Source of the DNA: an uncultured Clostridia bacterium
GTDB lineage: Bacteria > Bacillota > Clostridia > TANB77 > CAG-508
Reading direction: 5' to 3'
NCBI GenBank assembly: GCA_947631385.1
Contig: CANRLE010000021.1
Location: 1 to 15,004, forward strand
DNA: 15,004 nt
Part shown: one piece after another, positions 6,591 through 13,775 of the stretch
How positions within the stretch are numbered: the first letter of the stretch is position 1
How the letters are laid out: each line of letters begins with the position of its first letter
Notes under the pieces: model-generated
What the model was told of the DNA's origin: nothing
Database searches by the model: none
The model's input: only the letters and a program-made list of their open reading frames with translations
Made by a program: the position numbers and the translations under genes

Positions 6591-8851
6591 TTAAATCATA
6601 TTATTAGGATTAACATCTATCATAACTCTTGTACTTTTTAAATCTTTATCATAAATGTATTTTAAACATGAATTTAAAACTGTATTTGCTTCTTTTGTCA
6701 TATTTCCCTTAATAATAATTCGATAACGTATTCTATTTTGTATTTTATCAATTGGTGATGGCATTGGTTTAAAGACTTTGAATTGTTTTTCATCTAGGTT
6801 GCTTTTTAAATAATCATACACCCATTGACTTGATTTTTTTATTTCATCTTCTAATAAACTATTAAAGTTCACTACTATTATATCGCAAAATGGTGGATAT
6901 TTCAACTGTTTTCGTAAGGCTATTTCTGTTTCATAAAATTCTTCATAATTTTGTCTTTTTGCACACTGTATACTAAAATTCTCTGGATTATAGCTCTGGA
7001 CAATTACTCTACCCGGCAAATTTTCTCTGCCTGCTCTTCCGTGCTACTTGTGTTAAAATTTGAAATGTTCTTTCATTTGCTCTATAATCATCAATATTAA
7101 GTGAACTATCAGCTGCAATAACTCCAACTAAAGTAACATTTGGAAAATGATGACCTTTAACTACCATTTGCGTTCCAATTAGAATGTCTAAATTTTCATT
7201 TTTGAATTGATTTAATATTTTTTCATGAGAATTTTTTTTAGTTACTGTATCAACATCCATTCTAATAGTTTTAGCCGTTGGAAATTGTTTATGAATTTCC
7301 TGCTCTAATTTTTGTGTTCCAGTACCAAAATAGCGTATTTTATCACTATGACATTCTGGACATACTCTTACAACTTCTTCCTCATATCCGCAATAATGAC
7401 ATTTTAATTTTCTTTCATAACTATGATATGTCATACTAATATTGCAATTCTTACATTTTACAGTATATCCACAGTTCCTGCACATAATAAAAGTAGAATA
7501 TCCTCTTCTGTTTAAAAACAAAATTATCTGCCTTTTTTGTTTTAAATTGTCTTCAATTGCATTATATAAGTCCATACTCAACATAGAACGGTTACCGATT
7601 AACTAATTCTTGTTTTAAGTCTACTACTTGTACTGTTGGTAATGAAGATGCATTTGCTCTTTTGGTTAGAGTTAATCGTTTTATTTTTCCTTTTGTTGTA
7701 TCATAATATGTTCTCATATCTGGAGTTGCACTTCCCAATAGCAATGGGCATTTATTTTGTTTTGCTATTTGCTTTGCTACTTCTTTAGTATCATATTTAG
7801 GATTTGATTCTGATTTATAAGAACTGTCATGCTCTTCATCAATAATAATAATTCCTATATTTTCCATTGGTGCAAATATTGCAGATCTTGCTCCTATTAC
7901 AATGTTTGCTTTATTTTCCCTTATTCTTTCCCATTCATCATGTCTTTCGCCTATTGATAGTTTACTATGTAAAACAGCAATCTTTTCTTTTCCAAAACGA
8001 GCAATAAAACGATCCAACATTTGTGGTGTCAAAGATATTTCTGGAACTAATAATATCGCTGTTTTGCTTTGTTCTATTGCCTTCTGTATTAATTGCAAAT
8101 ATACCTCTGTTTTTCCTGAACCTGTTACACCATATAATAGAAAAGACTCATATTTATTATCATCCATTGTCTGAGCTATTTGTTGATAAGCATTCTGTTG
8201 TTCTTCTGTTAATACTAATTTTTCGCTTTTTTCCTTTTTTTGGATTACTTCTATATCTTTATTTTGTAATGGATTCCTTTCTATTTTTTCTTCTACTATT
8301 TCTAAGTATCCATTTTTAACAAGTGTATTAACACTTGACCTTGAATTATCAATAAACATATCGATTTCTGGTATAGTTACACCTTCATTGTCATGTATAA
8401 AATTGATTATCTTTCTTTGTTTTTCCGACTTTATTCTTTTGGTTTCTATGTCAAATTCTATTTCTTCAATATCTTTTGCTAAATAAACACGTCTAGCTGT
8501 TCTATCTTGTGTTCTATTCTCTTTATTTTTTGTTCTTGTTCCGGGATTTAGCATCAATTTTATGCAATCTGATATATTGCAAAAATAACGTTCTGCCATC
8601 CATTTAGCTAATTCAATTTGTTCGTCTTTTAGTTGTTCCTCTAATTTTGTAATTTCCTTTAGTTCACTTTCATAATTGGTTTTTTCTTTTAATCCAACTA
8701 CAAAGGCTTCTTCTAATTTTTCGCCTTTTCCAAATGGCACTAGTATTTTACTTCCTACAAAAATAAGTCCCTCCAATTCAGTTGGGACATGATAATCAAA
8801 AGTTCTATTTAATTTTTTTGCAGTTCTATTTATAATTACTTCTGCTATCAT
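6591..8851 (-). CDS. priA: Primosomal protein N' (replication restart helicase PriA), with two +1 frameshifts at CGG codons
   Basis: PriA recognises stalled forks and reloads the replicative helicase. Restored by dropping one C at 7597 and one at 7041, the product is 752 residues, normal for clostridia. Residues 1-105 are the DNA 3'-end-binding domain; Walker A is GVTGSGKTEV (241-250) and DEEH is 338-341. Segment 2 (residues 419-603) begins GNRSMLSMDLYNAIEDNLKQ and carries eight zinc Cys (457, 460, 466, 469, 484, 487, 497, 500). Segment 3 starts at Gly604 of the helicase motif VI (QVA-GRAGRENLPGRV). Without shifting, the first frame stops at 7592 after 419 residues and loses the second RecA-like domain. 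The ATG overlaps the gmk stop codon (TGATG), implying translational coupling. Both breaks fall exactly at CGG before a conserved Gly. Confidence 0.92.
7038..7041 (-). other. Candidate +1 recoding site CGGA in priA (motif VI)
   Basis: The minus strand reads CAA GTA GCA C GGA AGA GCA. The zero frame gives QVA-R-K-S-R and stops at TAG 7011-7009. Skipping the C gives QVA-G-R-A-G-R, the near-invariant helicase motif VI. The glycine restored is essential to the family signature, so the position of the extra base is fixed to within this codon. Confidence 0.6.
7594..7597 (-). other. Candidate +1 recoding site CGGT in priA (before the zinc domain)
   Basis: The minus strand reads GTT AAT C GGT AAC CGT. 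The zero frame is N-R-stop, with CGG directly followed by TAA. Skipping the C gives ELVN-G-NRSMLS, matching the conserved E-L-x-x-G-N-R-S segment of PriA. CGG followed by a stop codon is a context where a slow A site could favour frame change. Confidence 0.6.
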
Positions 8852-9423
8852 CAGCTTTGTTTTTCCATTCTTTGTTCATTTTCTATAATTGTCATTACTA
8901 TTTGTACTGTTTTTTCTAAGTCATCATTTTTTAATACATAATCATATAAATTAATTTTAGATTCCTCATAGTCAAATCTATTTAATCTTAAGATAACCTC
9001 TGCTGGACTTGGCTTGTCTATTCTAGTTTCAAGTCTTCTCTTTAACTCTTCTTTTGGCACTCTTAAAAAAATAGTAACTATTTTTGTATCATTTTTTAGT
9101 AATTCTTTTAGATGTTCTGTACCATTAACATCAATATCTTTTACTATTATTTTTCCGCTTCTAACCTTTTCATTTAATAATTTTTTAGATGTTCCATAAT
9201 ATTGATTATGATGAATATCATACTCATAAAATTCTTCTCGTTTAATCATTTCTTCAAATTCTTCTCTGCTGACAAAATTATAGGTTTGTCCTGCTACGTC
9301 GCCTTCTCTCATTGGTCTTGAAGTAAAAGATGGAAGTGACTCTACTTGTTCCATCCTTTTGATTAATTCTTTCTTTATTGTATCTTTTCCAGCACCTGCT
9401 ACACCAGACAATATGACTAACAT
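8851..9423 (-). CDS. gmk: Guanylate kinase
   Basis: A 190-residue P-loop kinase that turns GMP into GDP using ATP. The P-loop is GVAGAGKDT (7-15); GMP-binding elements SFTSRPMREGDVAGQTYNF (32-50) and YYGTSK (75-80) are recognisable, as are the FLRVPKEELKRRLETR lid segment and YDYVLKNDDLE near the C-terminus. The protein is divergent: Asp14 follows the P-loop Lys where guanylate kinases normally have Ser, Gly or Thr, and IDVNGT replaces the usual IDVQGA. PhnN-type ribose 1,5-bisphosphokinases also have GKDS, but the remA-gmk-rpoZ-priA neighbourhood argues for guanylate kinase. The start overlaps the rpoZ stop by 7 nt with GAAGGGAAGG upstream, and the stop overlaps priA. Confidence 0.88.
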   Translation of the reverse strand: MLVILSGVAGAGKDTIKKELIKRMEQVESLPSFTSRPMREGDVAGQTYNFVSREEFEEMIKREEFYEYDIHHNQYYGTSKKLLNEKVRSGKIIVKDIDVNGTEHLKELLKNDTKIVTIFLRVPKEELKRRLETRIDKPSPAEVILRLNRFDYEESKINLYDYVLKNDDLEKTVQIVMTIIENEQRMEKQS

Positions 9424-9605
9424 ATCGTTACCTTCCCTTCTGCTATTTCATTTGCTGCTAATGTTACTGGTGATTCCTCTTTTGCCTTTGTTTTTGTTTC
9501 ATCTCCAGCAGCTATTTGTCTTGCTCTTCTAGCTGTTGCAATTACCAATTCATATCTGTTTTCTGCCTTTTCTAATAATTGTGCAACTGTTGGTTTTACT
9601 ATCAT
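9417..9605 (-). CDS. rpoZ: RNA polymerase omega subunit
   Basis: A 62-residue protein matching the omega/RpoZ core: MIVKPTVAQLLEKAENRYEL, then the ATARRARQIAAG helix and VTLAANEIAEGKV. Omega binds the beta' subunit and assists RNA polymerase assembly. It is slightly short but complete for a Firmicute omega. It begins 35 nt after remA with a GAAAGGAA binding site, and its last two codons overlap the gmk start, in keeping with the conserved remA/gmk/rpoZ/priA cluster; here rpoZ precedes gmk. Confidence 0.93.
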   Translation of the reverse strand: MIVKPTVAQLLEKAENRYELVIATARRARQIAAGDETKTKAKEESPVTLAANEIAEGKVTIC

Positions 9606-9640
9606 TTTCTTATCATTCCTTTCCTATTTATGCTTATATT

Positions 9641-9892
9641 TTAATCTTCTTGTGAAATTGTTTTATCAATTCTTCCTCCAACTGTTTCTGGTTGAACTGC
9701 TGATAATATAATATGTCCTGAATCCATAATTAATACAGCTCTAGTTCTTCTTCCATATGTAGCATCTACTGCTGTCTTATTATCTTTTGCTTCTTGCACC
9801 ATTCTTTTAATAGGTGCCGATTCTGGGCTTACAATTGCCACTATTCTTTCAGCTGAAACAATGTTTCCAAAACCAATATTTACTAATTGCAT
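9641..9892 (-). CDS. remA: RemA family DNA-binding regulator (DUF370)
   Basis: An 83-residue protein almost colinear with Bacillus RemA: LVNIGFGNIVSAERIVAIVS, then PESAPIKRMVQEAKDN, DATYGRRTRAVLIMDSGHII and LSAVQPETVGGRI. In Bacillus subtilis RemA binds DNA and activates biofilm matrix and osmoprotection genes. In clostridia it is very widespread next to yicC and gmk and its targets are mostly unknown, so a regulatory role is inferred from the family. The start has AAGGAG and lies 12 nt after yicC, which indicates shared transcription. Confidence 0.94.
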   Translation of the reverse strand: MQLVNIGFGNIVSAERIVAIVSPESAPIKRMVQEAKDNKTAVDATYGRRTRAVLIMDSGHIILSAVQPETVGGRIDKTISQED

Positions 9893-9904
9893 ATCATCAA
9901 CTCC

Positions 9905-10780
9905 TTATTCGATATTTTGTATTTGCTCTCTAATATTTTCGATTTCTGTTTTAATATCAATTACACCATTTGTAATTTCTAAGTTGTTTGCTTTTGAACC
10001 AATTGTATTTGTTTCTCGATTCATTTCTTGAATTATAAAATCAAGTTTTTTTCCAATTGCCTCTTCAGCATTTAAAAGTTTTTTAAATTGTGATATATGA
10101 CTATTTAATCTAGTTACTTCTTCTTCAATAGAACATTTATCTGCATATATAACTACTTCTTGTGCTAATCTTGCCTCATCAATTTCTTGATTTTTTAAAA
10201 TGTCTTTTATTCTTCCTTCTAATTTTACTACATATTCTTCAATAAGTCCAGCAGAAAGTAAAGATATTTCTTTTATTTTATTTTGAATTACCTCTACTCT
10301 ACTATCTAAATCTTCAGCAATCTTGTTTCCTTCTGTTGCTCTCATCTGTACTAATTTATCAGTAGCACTTTTGACCGTTTCTAACAATTCTTGCTTGATT
10401 TTCTCATCTTCTTCATTGTTTTGAATTCTTAAAACATCTGGAAATTTTGATATTTCGGTCACTTCTATATTTGCTAAAAGATTTTCTTGCTCTGCTAATT
10501 TTTTTAATTCATTAATATATACTTTTGCTATTTCTGTATTTATTTTTATTTCTTTTCCTTCTGTTGAATTGTTTTCAAATGTAATAAATACATCAATTTT
10601 TCCTCTTTTTATTTTTGAAGCAATTTCTTTTTTTACTTCTTCTTCTAAATAACTTAAAACCCTTGGCATTTTTATAGAAATGTCTAAATATCTATGATTA
10701 ACACTTTTTATTTCTACTTCATATTCTCTTTCGTTTTCAGATTTGATGGCTTTGCCATATCCTGTCATACTTTTAATCAT
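9905..10780 (-). CDS. yicC: YicC/YloC family endoribonuclease
   Basis: A 291-residue protein with the typical YicC start MIKSMTGYGKA and EVEIKSVNHRYLDISIKMPR, a central helical region, and the conserved C-terminal block IGKKLDFIIQEMNRETNTIGSK. In Escherichia coli YicC is an endoribonuclease that acts on small RNAs; YloC is the Bacillus homologue. Length is normal. The start overlaps the end of the upstream membrane-protein gene by 8 nt, so translation is probably coupled. remA, rpoZ and gmk follow closely, the standard Firmicute order. Confidence 0.95.
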   Translation of the reverse strand: MIKSMTGYGKAIKSENEREYEVEIKSVNHRYLDISIKMPRVLSYLEEEVKKEIASKIKRGKIDVFITFENNSTEGKEIKINTEIAKVYINELKKLAEQENLLANIEVTEISKFPDVLRIQNNEEDEKIKQELLETVKSATDKLVQMRATEGNKIAEDLDSRVEVIQNKIKEISLLSAGLIEEYVVKLEGRIKDILKNQEIDEARLAQEVVIYADKCSIEEEVTRLNSHISQFKKLLNAEEAIGKKLDFIIQEMNRETNTIGSKANNLEITNGVIDIKTEIENIREQIQNIE

Positions 10781-11477
10781 TTTTAGTTACCTCTTCTTTT
10801 TTTGGTCTTCCTCTTTTTTCCTTCTCTGGTGCTTTTTCTCCTTCTTTCTTTGTAGTTTTACTTTTAGTCTTACTTACTTTTGTTTCCTTTTTTGCTGTTT
10901 CACTTTTTTCTGTTTTCTTCCTTTTAGTTTTGCTTTTATCATTCTTTGTTTCTTTTATATTATCTTCTTTTACTTCTTCTTCATATTTTTTTGTTGCTTC
11001 TTTCTTAGCTGGTTCTTCTTTTTTTACAATGTCAGCAATATCACTTAAACTTTTTAAATAATCTCTTCTTCCTTTTGTATATATAACAATATCTTTTAAT
11101 ACATAATAAATAGAAAAAACATAAGAAGAAGTTAATAAATAATATCTAAAGTCATATTTAAATAATGTTATAACATGCATAATCAACAAGCTGTGTATTG
11201 ATAATACTAGACACTCAATTCCTGTTATTGCATTACTCCCATTGTCTTTCTTATATGCTATTTCTAATAATATAATCCCAGCTGCTAAAAACACACCTGC
11301 AAATACTTCAATATCTCCTGTCAATCTTTCTAATTTCATAGTAGAATGAGCTAAATTTAAAATAAGAAAATATGCCATAATTCCTACAGCCTTTAGTATA
11401 TTTCCAAACATCTTCTTTAGTAAGTCTTGCGACATTTCTTTTGGCATTTTACTTTTTTTGGCTTCCATTTTTTCCAT
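10773..11477 (-). CDS. Unrecognised membrane protein with Lys/Glu-rich tail ending in an AT-hook-like motif
   Basis: I do not recognise the family. The 234 residues split into two parts. Residues about 27-47, 56-76, 83-107 and 110-133 are four likely membrane helices. Residues about 150-234 form a long, highly charged tail made mostly of Lys, Glu, Thr and Ser, ending in KRGRPKKEE (221-229), whose RGRP core is that of an AT-hook that binds the minor groove of A/T-rich DNA. The tail must be cytoplasmic if it binds nucleic acid. The first ATG (11477) is chosen because GAAAGGAT lies at suitable distance; Met4 is an alternative. It starts 24 nt after rsmE and overlaps yicC, so it belongs to the same transcript. 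Function is open; a membrane tether for DNA or RNA is only a guess. Confidence 0.7.
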   Translation of the reverse strand: MEKMEAKKSKMPKEMSQDLLKKMFGNILKAVGIMAYFLILNLAHSTMKLERLTGDIEVFAGVFLAAGIILLEIAYKKDNGSNAITGIECLVLSIHSLLIMHVITLFKYDFRYYLLTSSYVFSIYYVLKDIVIYTKGRRDYLKSLSDIADIVKKEEPAKKEATKKYEEEVKEDNIKETKNDKSKTKRKKTEKSETAKKETKVSKTKSKTTKKEGEKAPEKEKRGRPKKEEVTKND

Positions 11478-11501
11478 TTTATATCAATCCTTTCAGCTAG
11501 T

Positions 11502-12248
11502 TCATTCAAATTCATACATCATTATGCTCAATACATTTAATGCTACCGTTTCTGTTCTCAATATTCTATTTCCTAAAGTTACAACTTTTGCTCCACTTTC
11601 TTTTAGCATTTTAACTTCTGCTTCTTCAATTCCGCCTTCTGGTCCTATTAAAACAGCTATTTTCAAATTGTTCTCTTGCTTTAATTTCAATTTTTCTATT
11701 TCGTATTTTAATTTATTACATTTTTCATTTTCATATGCCACTATTACTATATCATATTTTGGGCATAAATTACAAATGTTTTTTACAGAATCTACCTGAT
11801 TTATTTTAGGAATTATATTTCGTCCACTCTGTTTTGCTGCCACTTCTGCAATTTTCTGCCATCTTTCTACCTTCTTTTTCTTATCTTTCTCATCTAACTT
11901 GACAACACATCTTTTCATTTCTACTGGCGTAATATCATTTACCCCCAACTCTACTGCTTTTTGAATTATTAGCTCCATTTTATCTGCCTTTGGTAAGCCT
12001 TGAAAAATTGTTACTTTAATATTTGATTCTGCATCACTTTCTAATTCTTCCATTTTATTACATACAATCATTTCTTTTTCCAACATCACAATGTCACACA
12101 AATAATCCTTTGAATTATCAACATCACATATCGTTATCTTATCTCCCACTTTTTTTCTTAATACATTTTTTATATGATTTACATCTTCACCTATTATTTT
12201 TATTTCTTTACTATTTATATCTTGGTTCTTTACAAAAAACTTTGGCAT
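11502..12248 (-). CDS. rsmE: 16S rRNA (uracil-1498-N3)-methyltransferase RsmE
   Basis: A 248-residue SPOUT-class methyltransferase that modifies U1498 in helix 44 of 16S rRNA near the decoding site. The N-terminal PUA-like domain (MPKFFVKNQDI..HIKNVLRKKVGD) precedes the knotted SAM-binding domain with QGLPKADKMELIIQKAVELG, LIGPEGGIEEAE and the C-terminal LGNRILRTETVALNVLS. All signature motifs are present and length is normal. prmA, a frequent neighbour, is not in the window. The start has AAGGAG about 12 nt upstream, directly after the rubrerythrin terminator, so the gene relies on read-through or an unseen promoter. It appears to be the first gene of the long cluster through def. Confidence 0.95.
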   Translation of the reverse strand: MPKFFVKNQDINSKEIKIIGEDVNHIKNVLRKKVGDKITICDVDNSKDYLCDIVMLEKEMIVCNKMEELESDAESNIKVTIFQGLPKADKMELIIQKAVELGVNDITPVEMKRCVVKLDEKDKKKKVERWQKIAEVAAKQSGRNIIPKINQVDSVKNICNLCPKYDIVIVAYENEKCNKLKYEIEKLKLKQENNLKIAVLIGPEGGIEEAEVKMLKESGAKVVTLGNRILRTETVALNVLSIMMYEFE

Positions 12249-12265
12249 AACTTTACTTTCTCTCC

Positions 12266-12309
12266 TTAAAAATTTGAGAAGGATTTGAGAACATCCCCAA
12301 ATCCTTCTC
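12266..12309 (-). terminator. Intrinsic terminator between rubrerythrin and rsmE
   Basis: A perfect 12-bp stem, GAGAAGGATTTG (12276-12287) with CAAATCCTTCTC (12298-12309), a 10-nt loop, followed on the minus strand by AAATTTTT. It begins 12 nt past the rubrerythrin stop and ends close to the rsmE ribosome binding site, so it can also set how much transcription enters the downstream cluster. Confidence 0.85.
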
Positions 12310-12320
12310 TCTTAAATTTT

Positions 12321-12860
12321 CTAATAATTTTCTGCTTTAATTTCAAAGTATGCTCTTGGATGATTACATACTGGGCAAATTTCAGGTGCTTCTTTTCCAA
12401 TTACTATATGTCCACAGTTTCTACATTTCCATATTTTGTCTCCATCACGACTAAATACTAAACCATTTTCAACATTTTCTAATAGTTTCTTATATCTTTC
12501 TTCATGCTCTTTTTCAATTTGTCCTACTGCTTCAAAAAGATATGCAATATGATCAAATCCTTCTTCTTTTGCTTCTCTTGCCATTCTGTCATACATATCT
12601 GTCCATTCATAGTTTTCTCCTTCTGCAGCAGCTTTTAGATTTTCTGCTGTTGGTTTGATGTCTCCTCCTTGTAATAGTTTAAACCATATTTTTGCATGTT
12701 CTTTTTCATTGTCTGCAGTTTCTTGAAATATAGCAGCAATTTGCTCATATCCGTCTTTTTTAGCTTTACTTGCAAAATAAGTATATTTATTTCTTGCTTG
12801 TGATTCTCCTGCAAAAGCCTCCATCAAGTTTTGTTCTGTTTTACTTCCTTTTAATTCCAT
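12321..12860 (-). CDS. rbr: Rubrerythrin
   Basis: A 179-residue non-haem diiron peroxidase that reduces H2O2 in anaerobes. The ferritin-like four-helix domain carries the ligand motifs ESQAR (Glu19), ADNEKEHA (Glu52, His55) and QIEKEHEER (Glu116-His119 region). The C-terminal rubredoxin domain has CRNC (146, 149) and CPVC (162, 165) for one Fe(Cys)4 centre. Length and domain order are those of classical rubrerythrin. The start has AAGGAG upstream. It is a single-gene unit with its own promoter and terminator, as fits an oxidative stress gene. I did not find a clear PerR box. Confidence 0.97.
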   Translation of the reverse strand: MELKGSKTEQNLMEAFAGESQARNKYTYFASKAKKDGYEQIAAIFQETADNEKEHAKIWFKLLQGGDIKPTAENLKAAAEGENYEWTDMYDRMAREAKEEGFDHIAYLFEAVGQIEKEHEERYKKLLENVENGLVFSRDGDKIWKCRNCGHIVIGKEAPEICPVCNHPRAYFEIKAENY

Positions 12861-12899
12861 TTTCCATATCTCCTTTTTTATAGTCTTATTCTATGATTT

Positions 12900-12928
12900 A
12901 ATATAACACAATATTCAAATAGAATCAA
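12900..12928 (-). promoter_or_regulatory. Sigma-A promoter of rubrerythrin
   Basis: Minus strand TTGATT (12928-12923), a 17-nt spacer and TATATT (12905-12900), about 40 nt before the rubrerythrin start. The -35 box is also one arm of a short inverted repeat (AATCAA/TTGATT) just past the Fic gene. Confidence 0.7.
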
Positions 12929-12946
12929 GTATTTTCATTGATTTTG

Positions 12947-13630
12947 TTATTCTTCTACATTTTTCTCATCTATAAGTTCAATTCCTTCCATACAATTATC
13001 ATATATAAAGTTCTTTAAATTATCAATTTCTCTTTCGTCCTCATAATAAGAAATTAATTTTCTTCCAAATTCCTCTTTAAATTCCTCTGCAACAGAAATA
13101 ATTCCTTTGCCATTTTTAATTAGTTCATGATTTGCAATAATCATTGCCATTCTTTTATTACCATCATTAAAAAATTGTAATTTCATTAATTTACACATAA
13201 GAGTAATCGCACTATCTGTAATATCTTTATTTTCATTATATCCTTCTAATAACTTTTCTAAACTATTTTTTGATGGTAATTCTGGTTTCCATTTTGTCCC
13301 GCCCATATTTACATCATATATTCTCATTTTCCCCGGACTTTCAACTACATTACTTCCAATTAACGAATGAATACTTGATATGTAATTAATATCTATATTA
13401 TCATTTATAGTTACTAGACAAAACTTCCAAGCATGTTTTAAGTTATTTATTATTTGTAATTCATCTATACCTAATCGTGCTACATTTCCTCCTTCATAAA
13501 TTATCTGTGTTTCAGGAAATGTAACTGAAATTCCTTCAAGAATAGCACTTTTCCATATCATATCTACAATATTTCTTTTTGCAAAAAATATATTTTGTTC
13601 TTGTGTCATATTAAATTTATCTTTTAACAT
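12947..13630 (-). CDS. Fic-domain protein with a changed active-site motif
   Basis: A 227-residue Fic/Doc fold protein. Fic enzymes usually transfer AMP or another phosphate-linked group from a nucleotide to a target hydroxyl. The core motif is LQFFNDGNKRMA (151-162), which fits HxFx(D/E)GN(G/K)R except that the catalytic His is Gln152. The Asp156, Gly157, Asn158 and Arg160 positions remain. An N-terminal SAILEG (28-33) matches the inhibitory motif (S/T)xxxE(G/N), as in class II Fic proteins that block their own active site. The flap region PGKMRIYDVNMGG (99-111) is present. It could be a non-AMPylating or regulatory Fic, or a toxin-like protein. The start has AAAGGAAG. A tiny ORF lies upstream and rubrerythrin downstream; no recognisable antitoxin is next to it. 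Confidence 0.8.
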   Translation of the reverse strand: MLKDKFNMTQEQNIFFAKRNIVDMIWKSAILEGISVTFPETQIIYEGGNVARLGIDELQIINNLKHAWKFCLVTINDNIDINYISSIHSLIGSNVVESPGKMRIYDVNMGGTKWKPELPSKNSLEKLLEGYNENKDITDSAITLMCKLMKLQFFNDGNKRMAMIIANHELIKNGKGIISVAEEFKEEFGRKLISYYEDEREIDNLKNFIYDNCMEGIELIDEKNVEE

Positions 13631-13662
13631 TGCATCTTCTTCCTTTCATTTCATTTACTGTT

Positions 13663-13762
13663 TTATTCTAACATTTCTTTATAAATCACATTTATATCTT
13701 GTTCATCTTTATATTTATTGTTTTAGATATAAAAGGTACATAAATTCTACTTCTTCTAACAT
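13663..13762 (-). pseudogene. Possible frameshifted small ORF between the reductase and Fic genes
   Basis: A TAGGAGGA binding site (formed at the reductase stop) precedes ATG 13762 and an ORF of only 15 codons, MLEEVEFMYLLYLKQ, ending at TAA 13717-13715. In the +1 frame the sequence continues NKYKDEQDINVIYKEMLE to TAA 13665-13663. Read through, this would be a protein of about 32 residues. The shift would fall in an A-rich stretch and not at a CGG, unlike recO and priA. It may be a real small gene broken by a mutation, a leader peptide for the Fic gene, or chance. I do not recognise a family. Confidence 0.25.
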
Positions 13763-13775
13763 AATAAAATTCCTC

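Noticed and set aside
6591..7584. Two further independent genes downstream of the first priA frame
   Set aside because: The pieces join without gap or overlap into the conserved PriA zinc and helicase regions, and neither has a proper ribosome binding site.
1438..7597. Plain reassignment of CGG to another amino acid, as in some Firmicutes
   Set aside because: Reassignment would not restore the reading frame; in priA the CGG at 7597 is followed immediately by a stop codon, and every site needs one base removed.
10743..11048. A 101-codon plus-strand ORF rich in Phe, Cys and Ser
   Set aside because: It is the antisense reading of the Lys-rich tail of the membrane protein, with no binding site.
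12916..12940. A terminator after the Fic gene (AATCAA/TTGATT hairpin)
   Set aside because: The stem is only 6 bp and is not followed by a T tract; the same bases serve better as the -35 box of rubrerythrin.
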